Assembly: GCA_050486105.1 (NCBI GenBank)
Contig: JBJHCR010000337.1
Coordinates: 1-6,704 of the forward strand
DNA from: JAEXNA01 sp050486105
GTDB taxonomy: Bacteria > Vulcanimicrobiota > Xenobia > Xenobiales > JADMJV01
Direction of reading: 5' to 3'
Length of the DNA stretch: 6,704 nt
Shown: piece after piece, positions 1 through 5,323 of the stretch
How positions within the stretch are numbered: position 1 is the stretch's first letter
Layout of the letters: each line of letters opens with the position of its first letter
The notes under the pieces: generated by a model
Database searches by the model: none
Told to the model about the DNA's origin: nothing
What the model saw: only the letters and a program-made list of their open reading frames with translations
Program-made: the position numbers and the translations under genes

Positions 1-126
1 GGCGACGACGGCACCATCACCGTCGGCGCCCGCACCTCGATCCAGGACGGGACCGTCGTCCACACCACCCCGATGTGGTCGACCTCGGTCGGCGACGACT
101 GCGTGGTGGGCCACAACGTCCACCTC
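1..126 (+). CDS. Gamma-carbonic-anhydrase-like hexapeptide-repeat protein, internal fragment
   Basis: Frame 1 encodes 42 residues typical of the left-handed beta-helix gamma-carbonic anhydrase family (trimeric acyltransferase-like fold; true members hydrate CO2 using Zn held by His residues). Visible pieces are GDDGTITVG, RTSIQDGTVVHTT (a family-typical His, codon 61-63) and VGDDCVVGHNVHL (His codons 112-114 and 121-123). Nearly every codon ends in G or C, unlike every other gene in the window. The start lies outside the window. After about position 126 the family resemblance stops, although the frame stays open to a TAG at 211-213. The reading changes from the expected hexapeptide repeats to sequence explained by the opposite-strand hydrolase. 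I interpret this as a fragment from another genome, probably a high-GC actinobacterium, joined artificially or by recombination. Catalytic competence cannot be judged from this piece. Confidence 0.75.
106..126. other. Chimeric junction: 21 bases compatible with both flanking genes
   Basis: On + these bases read VGHNVHL of the carbonic-anhydrase-like protein. On - the same bases read EVDVVAH of the alpha/beta hydrolase. Both readings fit their families, but each loses its family sequence immediately outside the block: the hydrolase has His instead of the expected nucleophile Ser at 105-103, and the hexapeptide protein loses its repeats after 126. Base composition also changes here (85/120 G+C in 1-120 versus 28/60 in 181-240). 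A short shared word joining unrelated sequences is the typical signature of a short-k-mer assembly misjoin. A genuine illegitimate recombination is the alternative. Confidence 0.7.
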
Positions 127-588
127 AGCTGCTCCGGTAGCTTTGGTCACGGCCTCCACGGCAGCCTTGAGTTCACTTGTGTTTTTCTCGATGCTGTTGT
201 AGGGGCGGGATAGCCTCAAGGAAAAGAGATTTGCTTTTGGGTCGAGATCATGGAACTGCCCGGCGTCGACGATCCCACCGTCTTTGTTGGCGGGGTTCTC
301 TCCAGAACTCAGCCAGTCGATCAGGTTATCCCAACGTTCGGCCTTTCCGTTGAATCCGTGAATAAAGATCACCGGTCTCTCCAAGGCCGGGGGAGGGCTG
401 CTGGGGTGGCTGACGGGAGCACTGTCGATGTCTTGCCATACCGAGGGCAGATTCCCCATAATGTCTACTGAGTCGGTGGGCCAAGCAGCAGGTTCGGAAG
501 TCTCCATGTCTTGCGCCATCGCTGAAGCTTTCGACTCTGAGGGAATCAAGTTGGTCTTGGTGAAACTCCGGTGGGTACCGATCTCCAT
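106..588 (-). CDS. Alpha/beta hydrolase (lipase/PGAP1-like), C-terminus lost at junction
   Basis: The ATG at 588 is preceded by AGGAGAG at a spacing of 8 bases and begins 161 residues that look real. After about 65 polar, Pro/Ser-rich residues comes a hydrophobic strand ending in VIFIHGFNG (residues 73-81), the HG oxyanion-hole motif of alpha/beta hydrolases. A helical segment ERWDNLIDWL follows, then an insert rich in Asn, Gly and Asp, then NTSELKAAVEAVTKATGA, and finally the strand EVDVVAH (155-161) that normally runs directly into the nucleophile elbow (H-S-x-G-G). Here the next codon is His, and the frame continues open to position 1 only as the antisense of the GC-rich carbonic-anhydrase fragment. 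The nucleophile, acid and His of the triad are therefore all missing. No signal peptide is visible. An esterase or lipase acting on an unknown ester is the best guess for the intact protein. It is divergent from the glycosyltransferase gene. Confidence 0.78.
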
Positions 589-596
589 AGCTAGAA

Positions 597-603
597 CTCT
601 CCT
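597..603 (-). promoter_or_regulatory. Ribosome binding site of the alpha/beta hydrolase
   Basis: AGGAGAG on the - strand ends 8 bases before the ATG at 588. It fixes the hydrolase start and is the main reason to accept the gene although its 3' part is missing. A TATAAC (plus-strand 605-610) lies just upstream, but a -10 element there would leave an almost leaderless transcript that barely contains the site, so I do not call it a promoter. Confidence 0.6.
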
Positions 604-668
604 GGTTATAGATTAACCTGACCGCCTTTACCGGAGGTGAAAGGGATGTTAACGGAGGGATAACCAGG
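601..668. repeat. 9-bp perfect inverted repeat in the divergent intergenic region
   Basis: CCTGGTTAT at 601-609 is perfectly inverted as ATAACCAGG at 660-668, with 50 bases between the arms. It sits between the divergently transcribed hydrolase and glycosyltransferase genes. It could be a pair of half-sites for a regulator that controls both, or chance. The region between the arms also holds a small hairpin (625-644: CCTTT-ACC/GGT-G-AAAGG with one bulged G). No convincing paired -35/-10 boxes were found in 589-721. Confidence 0.35.
633..663 (+). promoter_or_regulatory. Strong Shine-Dalgarno and ATG followed by only five codons
   Basis: GGAGGTGA at 633-640, a full complement to the 3' end of 16S rRNA, is followed after 5 bases by ATG at 646. 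The frame gives Met-Leu-Thr-Glu-Gly and stops at TAA (661-663). It is either a tiny leader ORF or the true start of the downstream glycosyltransferase interrupted by one extra G in the GGG at 657-659. Removing one G joins this ATG in frame to codon 722 without a stop. The downstream GTG has no Shine-Dalgarno of its own, which favours the second reading. Confidence 0.4.
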
Positions 669-721
669 CGGATTGCGCACTGAGAGCGGGATCTTCTTCC
701 CCTCGGGCGTATCCAAACCTT

Positions 722-1531
722 GTGGAAGGTGATGGCCAAACAGTATTGAGAGGGCCAGGAGACAACCAGGACAACTCGAGAGTCGTGGCTCCGACCGCCA
801 AGAGATCTAGGCGCCGTTGGAAGAAGCTCGTTTTGGCCGCGTTCCTCGCTGGGACACTGGGCGTTGGAATTCTGGCGATGGTCTTCCTGAGCAGGCTTCC
901 TGATCTGGACCAGGTCGCTTTGGAACTCAAGGCTCGAGGACAGTCAGCTGAAAGTGCCGGCTACATCGAGCTCGAACAGATCTCCCCAGACATGATCCAG
1001 GCTCTGGTGGCCATTGAAGATCGCAGATTCTATGACCACGCGGGAGTAGACCTCCGCGGGATCGTGCGCGCCCTCATTGGCAATGCCGCCTCAGGGGAGA
1101 TCGAGCAGGGGGCCAGCACGCTCACCATGCAGTTGGCCCGGCGACTTTTTCTGTCTGACGAGCGCACCTATACCCGCAAACTCAAAGAAGTGGCGGTAGC
1201 TTACCGGATGGACCGAGAGTGGGATAAGGACCAGATCCTAGAACTCTATCTCAACGAGGTCTACTTTGGGTCGGGGGCCTACGGGATCGAGGACGCAAGC
1301 CTCATCTATTTTGAGGTGTCCGCCATAGACTTGGAACTCTGGCAGGCGGCCCTGCTGGCCGGCCTAGTTCAGGCCCCCACCGCCTATTCTCCGCTGACTA
1401 ACCCAGGAGCAGCGGTGCGCAGACAAAGGGAAGTGCTCCAAGCCATGCATCGGGAGGGCATGATCACCAAAGAGGATATGGCCCAAGCGAAAGAGCAGGC
1501 CGAACAATATTGGTTGACTGAGGATTTCTAA
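722..1531 (+). CDS. mtgA: GT51 peptidoglycan glycosyltransferase, no transpeptidase domain
   Basis: This enzyme polymerises lipid II into glycan strands at the outer face of the cytoplasmic membrane. The 269 residues begin with a basic cytoplasmic stretch (KRSRRRWKK, 27-35) and one membrane helix (about 36-57). The GT51 motifs follow in order: EDRRFYDHAGVD (99-110, catalytic Glu99), QGASTLTMQLARRL (129-142), RKLKEV (152-157, second conserved Glu156), and DQILELYLNEVYFGSGAYGIEDAS (170-193). The C-terminal part, LLAGLVQAPTAYSPLTNP to EGMITKEDM, resembles the linker after the glycosyltransferase domain of bifunctional class A PBPs, yet the protein stops there and has no SxxK penicillin-binding domain. 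It is slightly longer than typical MtgA proteins. The start is uncertain: GTG 722 lacks a ribosome binding site, and a one-base frameshift may hide a better start at 646. All catalytic motifs are intact. It could equally be called a PBP1-derived monofunctional enzyme. Confidence 0.9.
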   Translation: MEGDGQTVLRGPGDNQDNSRVVAPTAKRSRRRWKKLVLAAFLAGTLGVGILAMVFLSRLPDLDQVALELKARGQSAESAGYIELEQISPDMIQALVAIEDRRFYDHAGVDLRGIVRALIGNAASGEIEQGASTLTMQLARRLFLSDERTYTRKLKEVAVAYRMDREWDKDQILELYLNEVYFGSGAYGIEDASLIYFEVSAIDLELWQAALLAGLVQAPTAYSPLTNPGAAVRRQREVLQAMHREGMITKEDMAQAKEQAEQYWLTEDF

Positions 1532-1553
1532 GAAAGCCTGCCCCTGGTTTTCT
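1531..1553 (+). terminator. Weak hairpin between convergent genes
   Basis: AGAAAGCC at 1531-1538 can pair with GGTTTTCT at 1546-1553 (8 pairs including one G-U), with a 7-base loop. It spans the 20-base gap between the glycosyltransferase stop and the stop of the opposite gene. The GC core is only two pairs and the U-run lies inside the stem, so this is at best a weak terminator for the + transcript. Confidence 0.2.
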
Positions 1554-1941
1554 AGTCGTCGGTGATACGCTCGGCAGTGAACTTATAGCGTTTTCGGAAA
1601 ACTTCGCAGTCACCCACCAGAGTCTCGCCTTCGATGCGGCCTTTGAAGGAGGATTCCGTGGTCGCGCCCTCACGACTCTGGTAGACACTCCATAGGAGAA
1701 ATCGATCGTCCCCTTCTCGGCGTCCGTCGAGGTCGTTTGAGCCAAACTCTTTAGAGGACCATTTTCCTCTCAATCGTTTGTTCTCTTCTTGGATGCGCAT
1801 GGTGATCTGTTTGCGGGTGTGGCTGTTTTCAATGATGAACCTCCAGTCACCGGAAAAATCTTCGATTTCCGCCAAAACTGGTCCGCTACACATTAAGAGC
1901 AAAGCGCCTAGCAAGAGAGTTCCACGAAAGAATTGCATCAT
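1552..1941 (-). CDS. Small secreted protein, possible lipocalin-like beta fold
   Basis: This protein of 129 residues is not assigned to a named family. The start at 1941 is chosen because AAGGAG lies 6 bases upstream. It gives a clean signal peptide (MMQFFRG, a Leu-rich core at 9-16, cleavage likely after PVLA at 24). The same frame extends to 2016, but that would put a polar 25-residue stretch before the signal peptide. The mature 105 residues open with DFSGDWRFIIE and continue with alternating polar strands (KQITMRIQEENKRLRGKW, then SFKGRIEGETLVGD, then KYKFTAERI-like). This pattern recalls small extracytoplasmic beta-barrel proteins that start with a D-x-[ST]-G-x-W motif. The mature part has one Cys (111). 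Cys18 inside the leader is preceded by Met and is not a good lipobox. It lies downstream of yraN on the same strand but probably has its own promoter. Function unknown. Confidence 0.75.
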   Translation of the reverse strand: MMQFFRGTLLLGALLLMCSGPVLAEIEDFSGDWRFIIENSHTRKQITMRIQEENKRLRGKWSSKEFGSNDLDGRREGDDRFLLWSVYQSREGATTESSFKGRIEGETLVGDCEVFRKRYKFTAERITDD

Positions 1942-1947
1942 ATATTT

Positions 1948-1953
1948 CTCCTT
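1948..1953 (-). promoter_or_regulatory. Ribosome binding site deciding the small secreted protein start
   Basis: AAGGAG on the - strand is 6 bases before the first of two adjacent ATG codons (1941 and 1938) and 9 bases before the second. Either start gives the same signal peptide. It argues against the longer frame that begins at 2016. Confidence 0.6.
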
Positions 1954-1984
1954 GGGGAACGGGGGCCGTTCGAGTCTTACTCTC

Positions 1985-2004
1985 CACTTTTCTCGCGAAA
2001 AGTG
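1985..2004. repeat. Perfect 8-bp palindrome arms, possible operator
   Basis: CACTTTTC (1985-1992) and GAAAAGTG (1997-2004) are exact inverse complements around a 4-base centre, TCGC. The palindrome lies upstream of the small secreted protein gene and covers the expected -10 region downstream of a perfect TTGACA. No U-run follows on either strand, so it is unlikely to be an intrinsic terminator for yraN. Its position suggests a dimeric regulator site, but this is inference. Confidence 0.45.
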
Positions 2005-2016
2005 TGACTTTGTCAA
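1988..2016 (-). promoter_or_regulatory. Putative sigma70-type promoter for the small secreted protein
   Basis: On the - strand a perfect TTGACA (2016-2011) is followed after 17 bases by AGAAAA (1993-1988), a poor -10 match. The -35 is convincing and the -10 is not. The placement leaves a leader of roughly 40 bases before the ATG at 1941, which is reasonable. The -10 position lies inside the palindrome at 1985-2004. Confidence 0.35.
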
Positions 2017-2064
2017 CCTTTTATCGGCAGAACTGTTGCGCTGAATAGGTGAGCGGTGCCACGC

Positions 2065-2472
2065 TTAGCTCCAAAGTTCATCGGTTTCAAGAACATCTTT
2101 GAGGTGTTCCAGGCGATAGAACTCCCCCGAGTCTTCTTGCTGTAAGGCTAGCAGATCGAAGCGAACCGGGCCGTTCCATCCGGTCCGCTGCAAGTATCTC
2201 AGAGCCAGCTTGACCAGTCGCTTGCGCTGGGCACTCCGGTAGCTTTCGGCCGCGCTGCCGGCCAAGCCGACCCTTCGAGTCTTGACCTCGCAGAAAACTA
2301 AAGTGTCTTGATCTGTGAGGATTAAGTCGGCCTCGCCATTCCTGTTGCGAAAATTCTTGGAGAGCAATCGGTACCCCAGACTCTCCAAGTAGGCCAAGGC
2401 CGATCTTTCTCCCCGACGACCCAGTTCTTGCCTGTCGGTGTCACCCATAGCTTCGATTATTCCCCTTTCCAC
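2065..2472 (-). CDS. yraN: YraN/UPF0102 family nuclease-fold protein
   Basis: A small cytoplasmic protein of the UPF0102 family, which adopts the PD-(D/E)xK restriction-endonuclease fold related to archaeal Holliday junction resolvases. Its cellular role is not settled. At 135 residues it matches the family length. Family landmarks are present: LGRRGERSALAYLESLGY (18-34), NFRNRNGEADLI (40-51), LVFCEVKTR (58-66) and RFDLLAL (104-110). Asp49 and the Glu62-x-Lys64 pair form the expected metal-binding active site, so it looks intact. The start is ambiguous. GTG 2472 has GAGG 8 bases upstream; ATG 2448 gives a more usual N-terminus (MGDTDRQELG), but its AGGGG sits 13 bases away. It is divergent from the lytic transglycosylase gene and lies upstream of the small secreted protein gene, separated by 123 bases. 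Confidence 0.9.
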   Translation of the reverse strand: MERGIIEAMGDTDRQELGRRGERSALAYLESLGYRLLSKNFRNRNGEADLILTDQDTLVFCEVKTRRVGLAGSAAESYRSAQRKRLVKLALRYLQRTGWNGPVRFDLLALQQEDSGEFYRLEHLKDVLETDELWS

Positions 2473-2546
2473 TCGGCCTTCCTCGACAGTTGAGCTTGAC
2501 CTGGGTGAGGCGGGAACCTTTTCTCTCTACGCGAATTAGATCCGGT
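2473..2546. promoter_or_regulatory. Divergent intergenic region between yraN and the lytic transglycosylase
   Basis: These 74 bases are the only room for promoters of both divergent genes. If the + gene began at TTG 2490, only 17 bases would remain, which argues for the later start. A TTGACC at 2496-2501 could be a -35 box, but there is only a poor -10 match (TTTTCT, 2519-2524) 17 bases further on. I see no convincing promoter for yraN here. Confidence 0.25.
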
Positions 2547-4214
2547 GTGAGAACTCTATTGACTCTGGTCTCCTTGGTCTTTTTTGCACTTTTGACAGTC
2601 GGATGCTCTTCGACCACTAAGCCCGTGTCGGCGGAGCTTGCCGATGGGCAGGCCGATTCGTCTCCGGAACTGTTGGCCAGTGCAGCCAAAGGGCAATCGA
2701 ACCCGGTGAAGCCCCCAGCCTGGCAAGGGGAAGGGACGCTCCGGGAGTACTATCTGCACGGGAAGTATCCCCAAGCCGAGATCGATGCCGTGTCCTCTAT
2801 GATCGATCTGGTGTTCCCTGACTTTGAACCGGCCAAGAAGCCGCAGATGGTAGCCGAGATCCTATCGTTTCACCACGTCGTCTTTCATCCCACCGAGAAT
2901 CACGACTTGGCTAGAAATCACGTACTCATTCACCAGCATAAGGACTTGCTGAAGCGCTTGTGTGAGCGCCACGATGTTCCCTTCTATCCGGTTCTAGCAA
3001 TCACCAGTTGGGAGAATTCCGGAGGGATAGATAAGGTCTCCTGGGCCGATGCAGCAGGTTTGGGACAAATGACTTGGGGGGCGGTGGACGAAGCTCACCG
3101 TTATGCCGCTCGAAAGGCCTTGCAACTGAAAGAGCAAGCCCAGTGGGAACGCTACCAGGGCAACTTGGAAAACGACCCCAAGCGCCTAGAGAAGGCGGAG
3201 GCCTTAGAGAGGCAGGCGGCGGTCCTCAATGTCGAGCAGCGCCATCGCCAGATGGCTAAAGCCGCTGGTGTCAGTGATGAAAGAGCCTTGCCCGAATGCA
3301 ATCTTGAAGACGTGGTACTCTTCTACGATTACCTACTGAGCCAGTATGGAGGCCGAATCGATCACGCTATTGGTGCCTACCACAAGGGAGTTCTCAACCA
3401 TGACGACATTCTCTACGACTACCTTAGGCGCCGGGACCCTAACGTTCTCTATCCCCAGCCGGCGGACCGCAGTTCGTTCCTCAATGCCCTGGAACGTCTC
3501 AACGTCACTTATCTCGACCTATGGAACGACACTCGCTCGCGCGAGATGCTCAACGGACAGCGAACCGTCGAAGGAGAGCCAACCACCCGAGCCAATGCTC
3601 ATTTGGCACTGGGGGATGAAAGCGATATCTATCCCTGGAAGGTTCTTGGCTCACTGTCAGGAGTTTTGGAGGGAGAAGAGTATTTGAACCGTGCCGTGGA
3701 ACGCTATTCCGTGCCGCAGTTGGCTGGTGAGGTCCGAGGACTTCCCCCGTATCTAGGCGAGGAAGGACGTCGACTAGGAGCTGATCGTGGCTACCTGGTG
3801 AGAATTGGTGAGGATTTCTGGCCTGCAGGGGAAGAGTCAAACAGGCAGCTCTGGGTCCGTCCGGAGTTGGCCGGGTATCTCTTGCATCTCCGCGACCGTC
3901 TTGCTCGCACAGATGGTGGACAAGGGTTCCGCTTCGCTTTCACGTCGCTGGGAGAGGCCGACGCCGAAAAACCAGATTGGGAGAGAGAGCTTCATGCCAA
4001 AGGTGTGGCAGTTCGAATTTCCAGTGCCGGTCTAACTTCTGAGCAGAGACGAGCTTTGAAAGAGGAACTCCAGCAGGATTATCTCTTTGACAGAATCTAT
4101 TTACGCTCTGGTCCCGATGAGCATCATCTGGTAGTCAACCCACGATTTGGGCACGAACTTACCCAGATCTATGAAAGCAAGGCTGGGATCAGAAGGGTGA
4201 GCAATTCGCCTTGA
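2547..4214 (+). CDS. Lipoprotein lytic transglycosylase with C-terminal LAS/DUF5715-like domain
   Basis: It is predicted to cleave the MurNAc-GlcNAc bond of peptidoglycan from a membrane-anchored periplasmic position. The frame is open from TTG 2490 (574 residues). I prefer GTG 2547 (555 residues) because it gives a textbook lipoprotein signal (MRTLLTLVSLVFF...LLTVGC, lipidated Cys20) and leaves room for promoters, although neither start has a clear ribosome binding site. The SLT domain (about 140-290) shows LAITSWENSGG (catalytic Glu156; Asn replaces the usual Ser after it), ADAAGLGQMTW (168-177, the GLMQ motif) and HAIGAYHKG (273-281, the AYNAG motif). A charged, probably coiled-coil insertion of about 50 residues (190-245) separates the last two. 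The tail (about 435-535) has LWVRPELAGYLLHL, then LHAKGVAVRISSAGLT (His483), then DEHHLVVNP (525-532), like metal-dependent LAS/DUF5715 peptidase-type domains. The usual Asp of HxxGxAxD is Arg490, so that domain may not bind metal. The next gene is translationally coupled. Confidence 0.85.
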   Translation: MRTLLTLVSLVFFALLTVGCSSTTKPVSAELADGQADSSPELLASAAKGQSNPVKPPAWQGEGTLREYYLHGKYPQAEIDAVSSMIDLVFPDFEPAKKPQMVAEILSFHHVVFHPTENHDLARNHVLIHQHKDLLKRLCERHDVPFYPVLAITSWENSGGIDKVSWADAAGLGQMTWGAVDEAHRYAARKALQLKEQAQWERYQGNLENDPKRLEKAEALERQAAVLNVEQRHRQMAKAAGVSDERALPECNLEDVVLFYDYLLSQYGGRIDHAIGAYHKGVLNHDDILYDYLRRRDPNVLYPQPADRSSFLNALERLNVTYLDLWNDTRSREMLNGQRTVEGEPTTRANAHLALGDESDIYPWKVLGSLSGVLEGEEYLNRAVERYSVPQLAGEVRGLPPYLGEEGRRLGADRGYLVRIGEDFWPAGEESNRQLWVRPELAGYLLHLRDRLARTDGGQGFRFAFTSLGEADAEKPDWERELHAKGVAVRISSAGLTSEQRRALKEELQQDYLFDRIYLRSGPDEHHLVVNPRFGHELTQIYESKAGIRRVSNSP

Positions 4215-5305
4215 AACACTTGAAAAAGGCACTCAGTGCCGCGGCTTGCGCTGTTCTCTTGGTTTTGGCTTCGGGAACCCAAGCTTGGTCCCAAACCGAT
4301 CCCGCCCTCCAGGTCTCTGTGGAGCAGCTTTTCAATTCCTACTTGGAGGACGGACCGCGCAAGACGGAACTCAACAACGGGCCTGCCCTAGCAGCCTGGG
4401 CTATAGTCAATCGGATGGCAATCCCGGACTTTCTCGCTCAGCCAGACTTAAGGAAGGGCAATTGGCGGGTTCTTTGGGAGCCTGTCCGCATTGTGCTCGA
4501 AAACCGAGACTTTGGCTCCTTAACTCCTCTAGAGGCTGCCACAATGTGGGAGGAGACCCGGGTGGAACCCGTTCGCTTTGTTCGGCTTCTCAGTCGGGAT
4601 GGATTGATCGATCAGAGGCTTCCTGAGGAGCGCCATAGAGCCGAGTCCCTAAGGGACGCAATCGGTGTGAGTTTGGGAAAGGTGGAGTCGGTCAGAAGTC
4701 ACGTTCGTTTCGAGCGGGCTGGATGGAGTTTCACGGGAACGGCAGCTCTAACCCCTGGGGAGAGAATTGTTCGGGTCGCTCTAAGAGGCTCTAAGCCTTG
4801 CAATATATCAGGCCGGGCAGCTATAGCTAGCCTGACTCTGAAGGGTCGGCTCTTTGAGGATTCGTCCTCAAAAGCTGGAGTCAAGGTTCAAGTCCTAGAG
4901 CATCTTTTTGAAAGTCAAGGTTGTCAACTTACTCTCAGAACGCAATTGAGCAGTCTGTCTCCACTGCGTGGTGGAGGAGAAGTTCGAGTTTCCGGAAGCC
5001 TGAATCTCCAAATTCGTGGGGAAGTTGTCACGGGAAGATTGCAACTTGACGTGGTCTCTCGGGAGGGAGGGACTCAAATGCAAACCGGAAGAGCGGTTTA
5101 TAACCTGCGCGGCAAGGTGACCCCTGAGGGGAGCTTGCAGGCCAATCTGGTTCCCGTGTCAACCTCTGGTTCAAAAGAGTATCGAGATGGTCTCGACGAA
5201 GCTGGAACTCTTAATGGAACGGTGAAGCTTAGGGAAGGCTCAGGCCAAATTCAGTTGTCGCTCTTCTCTCGACCCATCGAATGGCGTGGCAAAGGGCTCG
5301 ATTGA
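4211..5305 (+). CDS. Exported beta-rich protein of unknown function, coupled to the lytic transglycosylase
   Basis: I do not recognise this family (364 residues). TTG 4211 overlaps the preceding stop in a TTGA, and AAGGGTGAG lies about 9 bases upstream, so start and translational coupling are well supported. The signal peptide is clear: KHLKK, hydrophobic core 8-21, cleavage probably after TQA (25) or a few residues later. The first mature half (about 35-165) is helical, with VEQLFNSYLEDGP, LAAWAIVNRMAIPDFL, a Trp-rich GNWRVLWEPVRIVLENRD and LEAATMWEETRVEPVRFVRLLSRDG. The second half (165-364) consists of repeated Gly-punctuated strands (for example EVRVSGSLNLQIRG then VVTGRLQLDVVS, and GTLNGTVKLREGSGQIQLS). 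Cys197 and Cys238 could form a periplasmic disulfide. The context suggests a partner or regulator of the murein hydrolase, or an envelope scaffold. No catalytic motif was found. Confidence 0.8.
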   Translation: MKHLKKALSAAACAVLLVLASGTQAWSQTDPALQVSVEQLFNSYLEDGPRKTELNNGPALAAWAIVNRMAIPDFLAQPDLRKGNWRVLWEPVRIVLENRDFGSLTPLEAATMWEETRVEPVRFVRLLSRDGLIDQRLPEERHRAESLRDAIGVSLGKVESVRSHVRFERAGWSFTGTAALTPGERIVRVALRGSKPCNISGRAAIASLTLKGRLFEDSSSKAGVKVQVLEHLFESQGCQLTLRTQLSSLSPLRGGGEVRVSGSLNLQIRGEVVTGRLQLDVVSREGGTQMQTGRAVYNLRGKVTPEGSLQANLVPVSTSGSKEYRDGLDEAGTLNGTVKLREGSGQIQLSLFSRPIEWRGKGLD

Positions 5306-5323
5306 GGCGTCTGGGGGTAGGAA

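Noticed and set aside
1..105. Continuation of the hydrolase frame on - to the window edge
   Set aside because: The translation is repetitive Gly/Asp/Ala/Val and is simply antisense to GC-rich coding sequence on +. It shows none of the expected hydrolase motifs.
127..213. Continuation of the carbonic-anhydrase-like frame on + to a TAG
   Set aside because: Hexapeptide pattern and GC-ending codon use stop at about 126, and the bases beyond are explained by the hydrolase on -.
326..739. 137-residue open frame on -
   Set aside because: Arg/Ser/Gln-rich translation in a frame shifted from the alpha/beta hydrolase, which has the HGFNG motif and a ribosome binding site. It is a shadow frame.
1942..2016. 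Longer N-terminus for the small secreted protein (start at 2016)
   Set aside because: It would place a polar 25-residue stretch before a clean signal peptide and bypass a good AAGGAG at 1948-1953. The bases fit a promoter/operator region better.
2043..2064. Possible terminator after yraN
   Set aside because: Only a 4-base stem (AGCG/CGCT) is possible and no U-run follows, so it is not convincing.
2441..2689. 82-residue open frame on -
   Set aside because: Overlaps both yraN and the lipoprotein signal region in another frame, with a low-complexity, basic translation. Shadow frame.
5306..5323. Terminator between the convergent genes near 5310
   Set aside because: The 18-base gap has no inverted repeat or T-run.
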